From: Gymnothorax reevesii
Lineage: Eukaryota > Chordata > Actinopteri > Anguilliformes > Muraenidae
NCBI GenBank assembly: GCA_029721435.1
Contig: CM056577.1
Span: forward strand, 32,084,719 to 32,148,718
DNA length: 64,000 nt
Direction: 5' to 3'
This document shows, piece by piece, positions 10,856-23,639 of this stretch (positions are counted from its first letter, which is position 1; each line of letters starts with the position of its first letter). The notes under the pieces are model-generated. The model searched no databases and was not told where the DNA came from. It worked only from the letters and a program-made list of their open reading frames with translations. The position numbers and the translations under genes were made by a program.

Positions 10856-12583
10856 GACCCACTAGGAGTCAGACATCGGCAACAATAGGCTTAGTGACAA
10901 AGAGACAGGATAACAGAGCAACCCGTAAATTAGCTTTGTTGCTGAGACACCTTTATCACCCTCTCTTGGTAGCACAAGGCCTGCGCTGAGCAAAGCTCAG
11001 GATAAAAATAACATACCGCGTGATATTAAACCTTTTATATTCCTAGGGTGCTTTCTACTGCACAGCACCAAGCACACAACGGATTCTACCTCTGCCACTG
11101 CCAAAAGCCCACTGAAAGGAAATCCAAACACTGCAGTTCTTATGTATGCGCACAGCGACTGTGCAAAAACTGCTGCTGCTCCTGCCTGCTTTACGCCATA
11201 CAGAAGTCGACAACCAGCGAAACAGAGCTAACAGCATCCAGTTCATCGCTGCATTTGTTGCTTCATGAATCCAGAGTGCGGAAGTGTAGATCAGAAATCC
11301 CATTTTAAAAAAAGTCTGATTTGCAGTGATACACAGACAGCACAGTTCATAAAAAATGCATGGTCCAACTTCTTTGAAATGAGTGCAGTTCTCAAAGCCA
11401 ATATGAATTAGTCTTCCTCAGTCCCCCGCACCATGAGCTCCTAACAGGCTCTTGCAGATGCCAATGTTAGGTACTGAAATAATTTTGACAGCATAACATC
11501 AGCTTTCATACACCAGTACTCAGTATTTGAAAACAATTTGCAGCTGAAGAAGAGACTCAGCTTTAATTTCTCATATCTTGTGTGCACTAACAGGGTCTTT
11601 ATATGGTGTTACTGCATGGAGTCAACACCCACATGCTTCTGAACAGCACAGCGAGGGATGACATCTGTGGGCTAAGAAAGTAGAAGTCCTACCAGGTTTC
11701 ACATCACCCATTGGTTCAGCCTGCTGACTGCACTCATTAGCCCAACCCTCCTGGTTGAAAAGGTGTCTAATTGGATAATTCAGGTGGTTGGAACAAAATA
11801 CTGGGCAGGACTTAGATCTTCCTGAACCTGGGTTGCCCACCTCTGCTGCAATGTCAACACGAAAACAAAGGTCTACATGCCGAAAATGCGCAGAGTCTAT
11901 TATGCATTAGGGTATTCCACTTCAACACCTCCTCAAATCTCCACAGTGGGTCCATAAACATGCACTGATCCTTCACTGCAAATTCATTACCCACTGATTA
12001 CTGCTGGACAGGGTGATGGGGAGGCTGGAGCCTATACTCCAGCATGCAATGGGCAAGAGCCAGGATATGCCCTGCATGGGTTAATTCTTGATGGGTAGGG
12101 CAGCACCCCATATACACCTGGAGTGCGATGAGTCTGTACGTGCACAGCGGAGGACACAGCCCACTCGTTCAGGCCACGCTGCCCTGAATAGATAAACACT
12201 ACGCAATATTCGCTGTCACCCTTCTGACCTCTAAACACAAAATCGATTAACAGCAAATGAGAAGAGGCCTCTTTGCTCCAGGCAAATCCGGGGGCTCACT
12301 GGTACTAACACGGCTCAAGTAATATCTGGCTTTTATCTGCCACATTAAACCCCTGATAAGTAGTCCAGTGCTAAATATACTTCAATTTAATTGCAGCCAA
12401 TTTAATTCCATTTAGAGCCATTCCACTGCATTCCACAGCCCACTTACAGACTGAGATTCTTAAGTTTTAAAGAACAAGACAAATGCAGCCAGTAAGACGA
12501 CAGAATGGTGTACCTCCTAAAATATAGCATTCTCCCGATAGGCAAAATTCATGGTTTGGCCTGATGGTGGCCCTATGAGAAAG
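10856..12583. other. wac intron, no gene seen
   Basis: No exon with plausible splice sites and WAC-like residues is visible. A short SINE-like scrap lies near 11725-11840. The rest is unannotated intron. Confidence 0.5.
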
Positions 12584-12591
12584 GGTACTGG

Positions 12592-13987
12592 TAGTGGTGC
12601 TCCGATCGACCGGCCACCAATAATTATCGGCCGATTTCCGTGAAAAATTATGTGATCGGCATTGCCGATTACAAAAACCGATCGCGGAGAATGAATGAAA
12701 GACTGTGGAACACGTTTGGTATGAGGCCGCGTATGTGTCGTCATTAGCTGATCGCGTAATGTATTTCTCTCAACGAAGACTTTCCCTGATCCAGGATCAA
12801 GGAGTTTGTGGGATATTTGCCCTCCGCGGCACCAGGGGGCGCCACCACCAGACCACGATACTTATCCATGGGACTGCGGCCTAACGGGAGAAATAAACGA
12901 CGTTTTACACTGATTGGGTGGACACTTTAAATTATGCATGCGCATACACGGGTAGACTCTTGGGAAATTCTGATTGAGATGCATATTTGAAGATCCATTC
13001 ATGTTGGTTGATGTATGCAGTTATTCGTTGGATGTAATCCAAGTGGCTGCTGGTGATGCATAGAATCTTACAAAAAAATATATTATAGATTAAATATAAT
13101 CTAGGAGGAGAGGGTCTTAATTATGGAGTTAAGGAGAACGTAAAAATATAAAAACAGCAAAAAGCAGCACTGTTGCTGCCATTGAGGCCAGAAAGGTCAT
13201 ATGATGGAGTAGTGGAAAATTACTTTAATTTCGCAGCCAAGTCAAAGTGAAATTAAATTACAGATTGAACATCATCTGACTGTGATAAATAACATTAGCA
13301 CACTCAGTTTTAACAATTTCTTTGTTTTTTTTTTGTTTTTCTTTTTTTAAGTATTTTTCCTTTACTTTACTTATATACAGTATGATTTTAATAGTCTTAT
13401 CCCACCAATAACCCAAACTTGTTGCACCACTGCAAATTTACAGTAGTCCTATGGCATACCAAAGAATGAGTTAAAGAATATTTGTTTATTCATTTTGTAC
13501 TGCTGCAAAGTGGCTTTTTCATTGAATTAAGAAAGTTTTAGACTGTGCAACTAAACACACACGGTTGCACCCATTTTCAAAATCTGGTAGCACCATGAGC
13601 ACCCATTCAAAAAATCCTAATTCGAGCCCTGGAGTAGATGATTGAATTTTCATTTTTGGGTGAACTTTCCCCTTTATGTTGTCAATCTGTTAAAGATGTT
13701 TCTGAAAGCAGGTAAATTGAAGTGTTTTTCAATTGTCCTCCTGACTGAATAGTTGCAGCATTGTCCCAGCAAGGTTTTTGTTTTTTTTTCCTCTTGAAGT
13801 AGTTAATAAAACATGTTTGTTTCTAAATTATTATGGTTCCTTTTTTCCGAATCATGTAGCAAGTAGCACTCATCATAACTAAATTGAAAAATTTACAGCC
13901 AATCCATGTGATCAGTATCAGTGATCGACACTCATGGCTGATAGGTATCAGAGATCGGCAGCATAAAACCTGATCGGAGCATCCCTA
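12592..13987. mobile_element. Non-autonomous hAT element with 8-bp target duplication GGTACTGG
   Basis: The left end TAGTGGTGCTCCGATC and right end GATCGGAGCATCCCTA are inverted repeats. They are flanked by identical GGTACTGG at 12584-12591 and 13988-13995. An 8-bp target duplication and TAG...CTA ends are hallmarks of the hAT superfamily. Subterminal CCGATC/GATCGG motifs recur (12602-12690, 13920-13975). No transposase frame is present in the 1.4 kb, so it would depend on an enzyme supplied elsewhere. Confidence 0.88.
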
Positions 13988-13995
13988 GGTACTGG

Positions 13996-16910
13996 GTCTA
14001 GAAAATAAACAAAGGAACTATTCTAGCCTCCAGTAATGTTCACGACAAATTTTACTTGATTACTGTGAGAACTGTTTGACTTACTACACTGTTGAAAAAG
14101 TTTGCCCTGAGGGTGGTGCTACAGGAACAGTTTTGGTCTCACCAGAACAGCAAGATCTTTTATTTACAAAGACATTCACAGGAAAGTTGATCTGATTCCG
14201 GTGGCAGTATGGATTACTGCGTTTGGAAATGTAGTTCCACCAAATGATAATGCTATGGTGAAAGAAACAGAGCTGTAACAAAACCTCGGCAAGGTAGCAC
14301 CAAGGCAGCACAGTCCAAATCTTGCTCAGTGGGAGCAAAGTTCAGTTATCGCGTGTCATTGAATTTTAAGAAGGCTGCTATGGCAGCCAGATTGTTTGAC
14401 TGATCGCGGTGAAAATCAATAGGGTCCATCCCTGATGTAATGGCGACCCACCCACAAAATTTAAGATATCTGTTAATTAGTTTTTGAGTCATCTTGTTCA
14501 CAAACAAACAGACAAACAAACCGCACCGGTCACATAACCTCCTGCCAACTTTGTTTGGTGGAGCTAATAATAACATTCCTCCAATATGCACCAGAAATGT
14601 TGACAGCAGAAAGAATTCCCATTACAAGTTATTGAATTATTGCATTTTTTTAAATGAAATGTTTGGTCAGATGGTGCAGCACAAGAAAAGGTCACAGGGG
14701 TCACAAACATCACCATGACACATCTGCAACAACCACAGGAAGTTTGACATTATTCCCATTGAAACGCTACATCAAGTGCATCATGGATAAAACTTGTAAC
14801 TGTTATTTTAGTCCCTGGCCCTGTGCTTTACATTACAGCACTACCCCATGGGTAATATAAAGACTCTTGAGGACCAGTTCAGCTCCAACCCCTCAGCTGG
14901 GAGATCACACCCCGAGAGCAAGCCTCTCCCTCATCTGGAACAGAACACAGTCAGAAAGGGCGCTTCAGCTCAGTGATAACCAACAGTGTGACTGCAAGGT
15001 AAGACGTGTTAACGCTGACAAACTGCACCTCGCTGCTTATTTCAAGGGTGAGAGGACAGACCGTGCAACACTCCACAAGCAAATCCACACTCTGCGCTAC
15101 ATTACAGGGAGGCATTACACATTAGGTGGGTACAGAAGTTGGAAATTTTGAGTTCCAGGAATTGTTTTCCAACCCTGCTTTACATGGATTACCACTATGA
15201 TGAACGTGTACAGTCCTTAACTCCACCATGAATGAAAAAATGTACTTCATGGAACATATTTCCCTCTTCAATTGCACACAGGCACAATGTAATGCATTAA
15301 TTCAGAGTGCAGCAATCAGTTTCTGATTTGAGCCCTGAGATGTACTTTACAAGAGCACTGCTATGTAGAGGAATATAGAAAACAATGCTTCACAAGTGGA
15401 ATAAGTCCGAGGCTCCCAAAAACACTCCTTCACTGGCCTGGGAATTCCTCGCCTCAATTTCCAAGGTAGCTGCACATATCACCATTTAATTACAGCTCAT
15501 CAGCTGATGCTTTTATCGAAAGTGACCAGCAGTTCACCCTTAACCCTTAATCTGGCAAGGAACCATATTTGGCAACTTCAGTCTGCCTCTCAGAGAGGAA
15601 GTAGACCAGCGGTGATTTCCCCCAGCCAATGAGAGAAAATCAGGCTATAGAACAGGCAGTGACATCAGGGTGCTTGACCAATCAGCAGTGGCCTAGAGCT
15701 TCTCAAACTTCTTATCTACTCCAGACTTACAGTGCGGTTGTGTGCCCTTACCCAGTCCCACTCACAATAACCCAACAACATAACTCACGAAAGAAAACTG
15801 ATGAAAACTCTCGCTAAAAGTTGAGATAGGGGTCGATTGTGTACGATTTCCAGAAAATAGTGAGATTTTGCATGAAAAACAAAACATTTCGTAGTGAGGC
15901 CAAATTTGATCACACCGCCTTTTCACCAAAGCCAAGAGCAAGTGATGGTTAGGCCATTTATGGACATAAACGCGCAATACTTTTTTACAGTCAGCTTCTT
16001 AGGGATTTTTTTAGTGCTCTATAAAGGGTTAAGAGTGCTGAAATAAATAAAAAATATAAATTTAGATATCTTGTGCTGTTGAAAACCTATCATATGGCGA
16101 CTTGTTTAAAAGAGCTCTCCAGTGGGATTTTGATACTTATCACTGAGTGACAATAGCTGCATTAAGTGCCCTGAGAGTTAATTATACTGAACAAGGGCCA
16201 AAGGTCCCCATAGCAATCTAGGGTGAAGGACCCTGTTAAAGAGCCCCGTTTGAAGGCCTACACAGCTACACTGATCTCGTTGTGGCTGCATTGGAGCTTT
16301 GGTCCAAGGACCTTCCAAGCCTCAATCAAGCCCCACAAATAAACAGCTGGCTGTCCTGTGCAATCACATCATCATCATACATTTCCAAACACTATGTGAA
16401 TGCATGTGTCCGGCACACACTGCTGCTAAGGATCAAATCTGGTCCATGGCCCGCTGTTAGGGAGCTGAGATAACGGTGCACCTTTTTACAGAGGAACGCA
16501 AACACAGTTTCCACCCGTCAATCACAAATCAACAGCAACAGCAGCCCAGAGGGCACACAAGTGGAGATGCCAGGATAAGAAGCCTGCAGCTTGACAGGGA
16601 CTCTGGTGGGTGGCGTTTCAAAGACCGCTGTTGCCACCATAAGATCAGTGCAACCGTAGGGCTGTTGAGCAAGGCCCTCATCCGGTGACCACAATTAGCC
16701 ACATGCTTATTTTTTGCACAGATATGCATGTGGCTGGTAGATCTAAACAGTCTCTAGCTATTTGGCCAGTGAAAAAAAGGCAGTTTTGCACATTAGCTTC
16801 ATCACCACATTGCTCACATTAGGACTGGCCCCAGCTGAGCCAAATCAACTCCAAGTCACTCTGGACACAAGTGGCAACTCAGAAAAAGTGATTTAATGTG
16901 ATGTGAAAGG
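13996..16910. other. wac intron with one hairpin-ended repeat; otherwise nothing seen
   Basis: Aside from the element at 14343-14580 I find no exon or RNA gene. A dispersed motif, GCTGTTGAAAACCTATCAT, occurs near 16077 and again near 28470, so a shared old repeat is present. Confidence 0.45.
14343..14580. mobile_element. Hairpin-ended repeat, AAACAAACAGAC type
   Basis: The segment ends with a short simple repeat (ACAAACAAACAGACAAACAA) and then an imperfect hairpin from CATAACCTCCTGCC to GGTGGAGCTAATAAT. This is the same architecture as the TATCCCC-ended family described elsewhere in the window, with different bases. The left limit is uncertain. Confidence 0.4.
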
Positions 16911-17946
16911 CAGGGCTACGTGCAGAGTAACAGCGATGTAATGTGATATGGAAGGTGGGACCTCGTGCAGAGTAACAGTGATGTAATGTGATGTGAAAGA
17001 CAGGACCTCATGCAGAGTAACAGTGATGTAATGAGATGTGAAAGGCGGGACCTCATGCAGAGTAACAGCAATGTAATGTGATGTGAAAGGCGGGACCTCA
17101 TGCAGAGTAACAGTGATGCAATGAGATGCGAAAGGCAGGACCTAATGCAGAGTAACAGTGAAGTAATGTGATGTGAAAGGCGGGACCTTGTGCAGAGTAA
17201 CAGTGATGTAATGTGATGTGAAAGGCAGGACCTCGTGCAGAGTAACAGCGATGTAATTTGATGTGAAAGGCGGGACCTCATGCAGAGTAACAGCAATGTA
17301 ATGTGATGTGAAAGGAATGACCTCATGCAGAGTAACAGTGATGCAATGAGAAATGGAAGGCAGGACCTAATGCAGAGTAACAGTGAAGTAATGTGATGTG
17401 AAAGGCAGGACCTCGTGCAGAGTAACAGTGATTGATTGTGATGTGAAAGGCGGGACCTCCTGCCGAGTAACAGTGATGTAATATGATGTGAAAGGTTGGG
17501 CCTCGTGCAGAGTAACTGTGATATGTGATGTGAATTGTGGGGCCTCGTGCAGAGTAACAGTGATGCAATGAGATGTGAAAGGCAGGACCTAATGCAGAGT
17601 AACAGTGAAGTAATGTGATGTGAAAGGCAGGACCTCGTGCAGAGTAACAGTGATTGATTGTGATGTGAAAGGCGGGACCTCCTGCCGAGTAACAGTGATG
17701 TAATATGATGTGAAAGGTTGGGCCTCGTGCAGAGTAACTGTGATATGTGATGTGAATTGTGGGGCCTCGTGCAGAGTAACAGTGATGCAATGAGATGTGA
17801 AAGGCAGGACCTAATGCAGAGTAACATTGAAGTAATGTGATGTGAAAGGCAGGACCTCCTGCAGAGTAAGAGTGATGTAATGTGATATGAAAGGCGGGAC
17901 CTCCTGCAGAGTAAGAGTGATGTAATGAAATGTGAAAGGCTGAGCT
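16911..17946 (-). repeat. 45-bp minisatellite starting next to the donor of exon 17952-18067
   Basis: About 23 units have the minus-strand consensus TGTTACTCTGCACGAGGTCC, then TGCCTTTCACATCACATTACATCAC. The first recognisable unit starts within about ten bases of the donor A|GTAAGAGCTCAGCC. Because 45 is a multiple of three and the unit lacks stops, one frame is open from the exon to 17323 and another from 17827 to 16916. Both are 15-residue repeats, which I treat as by-products. A 222-bp block is duplicated (TGATATGTGA at 17519 and 17741), so the array has higher-order structure. Confidence 0.9.
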
Positions 17947-17951
17947 CTTAC

Positions 17952-18067
17952 TAGTGCTGCTGTAGCTGGCCGTGGCGGTGGCCTGCATGGCCTCTCTCCG
18001 GTAATCTCTGTCTTTGGGGAAGCTGTTGATCACCGCCAGCTTGGTCGCCTCCTTCTGTCGCTGCTCT
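17952..18067 (-). CDS. wac: wac exon following the WW domain
   Basis: This 116-bp exon completes the Arg codon begun in the WW exon (AG|A), then encodes [20 protein letters not shown] followed by [18 protein letters not shown]. This is the basic helical segment that directly follows the WW domain in WAC. Compared with human it has an inserted Ile (AVINSFPK against AVNSFPK) and a diverged tail. The acceptor is CCCTCAG|A (AG at 18069-18068). The donor is a perfect A|GTAAGA (GT at 17951-17950), leaving phase 1. Exon 7841-8119 begins in the same phase, so direct splicing between them would keep the frame even if the intervening exon is skipped or absent. Confidence 0.93.
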
Positions 18068-18930
18068 CTGAGGGAGAAGACAGAGCAGCAGAAAAAAACG
18101 ATAAACAATAAACTCCAGGGACTATGAGCTGCTCATGGTCAGGCAGGAGCAACAGAGCACATTACTGGTACTCGCCCAGATAGGAGGGTGCTGAGTCAGA
18201 CGCTATTTGTAGTCGGGTTGGGAAATGTATGGACATTATACTGATACGGTGATATTGTTTGAGATTTAGGTTATCACAATATCATGATATGATTACAGTG
18301 TTGTCTTTTCTAGTTCTCTTGGCTTCATCACAGTGAGGAGATACAGTTTTCTGCACTTATGACTGTTGTAGCTGCTGCCTGTACCAGCTTAGTCATTGTA
18401 TCCATACTATTTGACTGTTTATAAATAATGACCTTGTGTAAATATTTCATGAAAGCACCAAGTGTCATCCCTAAAATATGGCTACAATATCGATATTGTG
18501 GTATTTGGAAGAAATATTGTGATTTTTATTTAGTTCATATCACCCAGCCCTAATATTTAACTGAGAATGTTTGTCAGCACAAGATAACTCCCAAGAGTAC
18601 CAACAGGCACTCAAATGTGATCACAAACTCTAAAAGGGAGCCTAAAGGCACCATCTGTGACCATACCTACTTTAACCAATCAGATCTCTGCAATATGAAT
18701 GTAAAATCCAATGTACTTCTGTTAATGCGAAGAGATTTTTTTATTCCAAATCTCCTCGTTTTTGAGCTACACTTATTTGAAACAGGGTAACGAAAAAAAA
18801 AAACCCCCAAAAAATCCATTTCTTGTCCAGTCCCCTTGGGCAAAAAAAGTCCAGTCAAACCCCAGGGGAGCTTGGGCGTGAAAGGGTTAAGGACACCAGA
18901 AAGTGAAAGGTTAAATAAATCATTGGCTAC
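18068..18930. other. Short wac intron containing a hAT remnant
   Basis: This is the shortest visible intron (863 bp), joining the WW exon to the next. It is the one intron here whose 5' end carries no minisatellite. It holds the decayed hAT segment at 18212-18552. Confidence 0.8.
18212..18552. mobile_element. Decayed hAT MITE (TATCACCCAGCCCTA end)
   Basis: The right end ATCACCCAGCCCTA and internal ATATCGATATTGTGGTAT-type palindromes resemble the short hAT MITEs of fish genomes. The left end (GTCGGGTTGGGAAATG) is degraded and no target duplication is evident. Confidence 0.45.
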
Positions 18931-19046
18931 CTTTCCAGCAGCTCCTTGGGTTTCTCCCACTGTGAAACCTCTGTCCGGCAATTATAGTAGTACCTCTTCC
19001 CTGAGGAGCTGATGTGTTCCGACCAATCATCTGCTGGCTCATACTG
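18931..19046 (-). CDS. wac: wac exon encoding the WW domain
   Basis: The exon encodes [20 protein letters not shown], then [17 protein letters not shown] and the first two bases of Arg. The two Trp residues 22 apart, the YYYN centre and the WEKP end define a WW domain, which binds proline-rich ligands such as the RNA polymerase II C-terminal region. The donor is GAAAG|GTAGCC (GT at 18930-18929). The acceptor is a tandem TTGCAGCAG: using the upstream AG starts the exon at 19046 and adds one Gln; using the downstream AG starts it at 19043. Both keep the frame after the phase-0 exon 43632-43723. The linker has Lys-Arg where human has Lys-Lys, and Leu-Leu where human has Trp-Leu before the final Glu. 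Confidence 0.95.
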
Positions 19047-22000
19047 CTGCAAGAAAGAATGCTATTGGTTAGGTAACCTGAGGGAGGAGAAAACAAGGCC
19101 CTGTTCCACAAAGCAGGATACACTGTTAGCGCAATTACAGCTGAGCTCAAGAGCAGTTAAGCAGGTAAATCACCAATACTGTGCTGAGAATACATCATTG
19201 AGCATGGAGATGGCATGTCTGCAATCATTCCATCTTGAAAACAAGACGACAAACAAAAAAGCGAGACAGAATCTGATGCAAGGTCTGGTAATGCACAGCC
19301 AGAATCAGAGCACACCGCTAGCACCTGGCGGTGTGTATTTCAGTCTCAGGAGAAATACGGCGTGCGAGATGAAGAACACAACAGCAAAAACACAATGTTT
19401 CGGCTCTGTCTGTCAACACCAAGGCTGGTCAAAGCATCAAACTTCCACCCACAAACATGGCGAGCATCTAACTAATATTTAATGTGAGCTTAAAGCACGC
19501 CATACCTCTGGTCGCAGTCGGTCAAGGACATGTACATTGGGGCTCAATATTATTGGGACACACACCTTACCCTGTGTCAACAAACTATTTTAATGCAGTG
19601 AAATTTCAGAAATTTCAAACAGATTGCAAAATCATGTAAACTGGACCACTGTTTGACAGAATTGCATGTGACATGATGTCTACAGTTCAAAAAACTGAAA
19701 TGTTGTTGGAAATTAGAAAAAAATCCCATTTTAAGTGCCTGTGTGTGTGTCAATGTTAAATGCATGGCAAAACACTTGACCACCTAACTTGACACAGCTC
19801 ATAAGCGGACAGTAAGCTCCAGTGTCCACAGGCAGTTGCTTTTCCGCTGGCAGCTTCCATTTTCAAAGCAAATTCAATGAAGTTCGGCATTGACAGCGCT
19901 CACTGTCCTCACCGCAAAAACACCCTCAGCTTATTTTCTGCAGCATTCACTGCACTCTCAGCTAGAAATAGTTCAACTATCGAAACACCGCCAGGCTCAT
20001 CAATGTCACCTCTCTCTCTCATCGAAAAAAATCAAAATCAAGGCCAAGGAGGGACTTACAACATTAATAGCAATGGTGTGTCAAATCACTTGGCAATGGT
20101 TTAGGTTTGCTTACCGTTTTTGGTTTAGGGGCTCTGGGTTTGTGGACAAGTTAGCTAGCAAGCTAGTATTAATGTGCACAATAACAATGTTCACTACTAC
20201 AGCCCAACAGCTGTAGCTAGGTGCACTGTCATTGCTTAGCTTCCCATTTATTTTTATTGGGGTAGCTACATCTCCTAAAGCATAGTTGTGAGCGACAAAA
20301 GTAACTTGACTACATAGTTAAAACCTAATACAACTATTTTTCCAATTATGCTTTTGGGAAATGAATATCCATTAGCTCATTCGCTAAGAATATAGGCAAT
20401 TTCTTTTCCTTGTATTAGCAAACCTTTGTAAGGCAACGTAACATAACACTACAGGGACTTGATGTTCGCAACAATGGATTGCAGAAGTGCCAAGAGGACA
20501 CTTTTTTTTGCCTTGGCAATAATAAACGCAGGAGAAGAGCACTCAGAAAAAGAGGTTATGGGTGCTTCCAGCTCAAAAAATGCTGACTGTGGCAGTCACT
20601 GTCTTTAAAGGCGCACTTTCACGTGCAAGCACCATAGTTTGCCTTAAAAAAATTGAAGAAAAAAAGCTCGCACCTCACTGTTGGAAAACATGGGTGCCAA
20701 TAGCAGATAGGCCCTCTGAAGTTTTGCACATTGTGGAGGGCCAATACACAACCTTGTCTGGCCCCAATGCTTCTTGTATATAATTCCTTGATCATTCCCT
20801 TCGTGTGTTAACCTCATCACCCCTCAGCCCTGTGTGTTAACCTCATCACCCCTCAGCCCACACCCCAATTTCCCCTCACCTTGATTGTCTCTCCCCCTCC
20901 TCCTACCGCTCTAGACAAATTACCATTTGTTCCTTTGCACCCTTTGAACTTTCAGCTATAAGTGTTCACATTTTCCCTCAGTTGTTGGTTCTTGTTCATC
21001 TGTACTTGGGGAACAGAGTAGACCCACTAGTTCCTCTTCTCTATTACACTATCCATTTTGAAACTAAGACTTGCCTGCATTTACTTTTCTACTGACAAAA
21101 GCACGGAGGAATACAGCAAACTCTTAATAATCCCACACTCACAAAGACAAAGCTTGAAAAAAATGCACGTTTCATGGGAACTAGACTGGTTCGTCTCTAT
21201 TGTTACACTCCGCTGATGAACATTCCATATGATACAGTATGGTAGCGCCAATTGTGCTTTGGAGCTGCAAAGATGGGAACACGTCTTCATGAAGACTGGA
21301 CAACTTCAAGCTGGAGTTTGCAATTTTTCAAAAAAAAATAAATAAATAAATCACTAGTCATTTGTTAAAACTGTTACTATGACTGTTACTACGATGACAA
21401 TCGATGACAATCATTTCTCGTCCACATGCAATTCAATCAGCTGTGTAGTCTAGTTGTGGGCGTTGCTTTACAGCTGGACAAACGTTAGCCAGCATAAGCA
21501 CTGCCATTTCTCACGGACTCCCATATGAGTTTAAACTTGAAGTTGAGAACGGGAGTAGAAATTTCCAAGAACGCAAGGACATGGGTAAGCAGAATCTGCA
21601 GTTTGAGACAGTTGCGTTCTTGTCTACTTAACATTTCAGCGCAAGAATTTACTTGTTCACCTTTCTCCCAATTTTATTATTGTTAAAAATAAACAGTTCT
21701 GTGCTTCTTCCTCAATGGATGCGGCTGTCGCTGACTGTCACCAGAGAATATGGTCACCAGGGCTCTGCAGTGACATTAGCTGCAAAAGCCAAAGGAAAAA
21801 AGCAGGCAACACTTGCTGCTGAGAGGCGTTGGAAGCTCGACTCATAATAACTTTGTCAGTAGTTGGTTTCTAACGCAAGTGGGTGGCTGGTAGATGCATC
21901 ATATATCACCACAGATGTATTTTCTGGTTACAAAGCCTATGTTTCCATATTTAACAGTCAACATTTCTCATCTCATTTTACAAAATATCAAGTCTTAAAC

Positions 22001-22750
22001 CCCAAACTTATTGATTTAAGACAGACTTTCCCGGATGGATCTCTTCAGGTCAGTTGGAAGCCACTCGCTTCCTGCCACCCATTGGTATCTTGGCGCATAG
22101 TTAAACATTCTGAATTGCCGTATAGCTTCATATGAAAGACGTCAATGGTTACATTAACACTCCGTTGGGATTATCTCATGTTACAAATGTTGCGCTCGTG
22201 GCTGACGTTAGCTTGTTTCCAGTGCTAAGGCTAGCTCAGTGGCTAACTGTGTTTTATACGCAATATGCTGCAACTCTATTTCTGCTATGCCCAGGTAATC
22301 ATATTGGTTTGGTCTTTGACCTGAGGCCACATTCATAGGATACTTGTTGAGGGCAAAATGTAGATATTTCGCTGTTTGCGCACCAAGCGTTCCCACAGCT
22401 CTGCTGAAGATTCAGGCATAGGACACTGCATCCAGGTAACGGGATGCGAGACTCGCGCTCGTGCATGTGAATCAGGGGGCGTGGCTTTGGTTAGAGACTA
22501 GAGGGGAGGGGGTGGGTTTAGAGGTGAGGAGACATTCAAATCTTGCTCGCTGTTCCAAGATTACAAACTCCAGCTCTAAAGCGAGAAATATCCATTCTTT
22601 GACTGGGCAACCCGCACTAAGTGACCCTTGCTGAACCAATCGCCTTTGTTACATTTTCGCCTTGGAAGTGGCTGTAGATGGCGAATACAGCGGCAGGACG
22701 TGCCATAAGGGGAATAACTTTTGCAACAACAGTTGCCACTAAACGTGGCC
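19047..22750. other. Large wac intron, left part: nothing recognised
   Basis: No exon, RNA gene or intact element is seen. A 28-bp direct duplication (GTGTGTTAACCTCATCACCCC block) lies at about 20803-20858. Remaining frames are short and without family resemblance. Confidence 0.5.
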
Positions 22751-23515
22751 ATGTCCCCTGCCAGGTAAAGGAAATCGAGTGGGGTCGGTGTATCACACAA
22801 ATACACATTGAAGCCAAAGATGAATAAAATCAGTCATAGCGTTCTTGAGATATTGCATTCACAACAAATGGGATGTGACGAAGGGACGGACGGACAGATG
22901 GACTGACGGAGTGGAATACTATGTCCCCTGACCCAAATACACCCTGACACCAAATATGAATGGGAACGGTCAAACCATTCTTGAGATGTGTCGACAAGGT
23001 ATTTGCAAGTGGTCAAATGATCGTAATGACCTTGAGAATAATGCCAAGGGCACGTAAATCGAGTGGGGTGTGAGCACCCCCCAATTACACCTTGACACCA
23101 AAGATGAATGGAATCATTCAAACCATTGTTGAGATACCGCGTTCACAACAAACGGGACGTGACGGATGGACGGACGAACGGCTGGACGGAGCTAAATACG
23201 ATGTCCCCCAGCCGTAATACACCTTGACACCAAAGATGAATGGAATCAGTCAAACCGTTCTTGAGATACGTTGACAAGGTATTTGTAAGTGGTCAAATAG
23301 GCGTAATGACCTTGATAATAATGTCAAAAATTTAGTGGAAATCGACTGGGGTTGGCGTATCATATGAATGCACCTTGACACCAAAGATGAATGGAATCCG
23401 TCAAACCGTTCTTGACGTATTGCTCTCGGAACAAACGGGACGTGACGTACGGATGGCTGGACGGAGCTGAATACTATGTCCCCCGCTCCGCTCGCTACCG
23501 CGGCGGCGGGGGACA
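22751..23515. mobile_element. Hairpin-ended GGAC-repeat element with four internal repeats
   Basis: The left end is ATGTCCCCTGCC. The right end is a hairpin from TATGTCCCCCGC through CCGCTCGCTACCGCGG to GGCGGGGGACA. Inside, a segment beginning CACCAAAGATGAATGGAATC recurs four times, some copies followed by GGACGGACGGA-type runs. The ends and GGAC runs match the other hairpin elements in this window. No protein is encoded. Confidence 0.65.
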
Positions 23516-23639
23516 AAAAGGGACGTTCTGAAAGGGTTATGTCCCGACCCTCCAGACTAACTTCTGGACCTTGGAGCGCATGCACTCCCAACCTGAAAAA
23601 GTTGGGCGCACAGGCCAAAACTGTGGTCACGTCAAGTAC

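Noticed and set aside
10780..11308. The missing wac exon next to the 37-bp array
   Set aside because: The minus strand here has no WAC-like residues and no acceptor/donor pair around a suitable frame.
16916..17827. A 303-residue frame made of 15-residue repeats
   Set aside because: It lies wholly in the 45-bp minisatellite. The unit length is a multiple of three, so long frames are expected without coding function.
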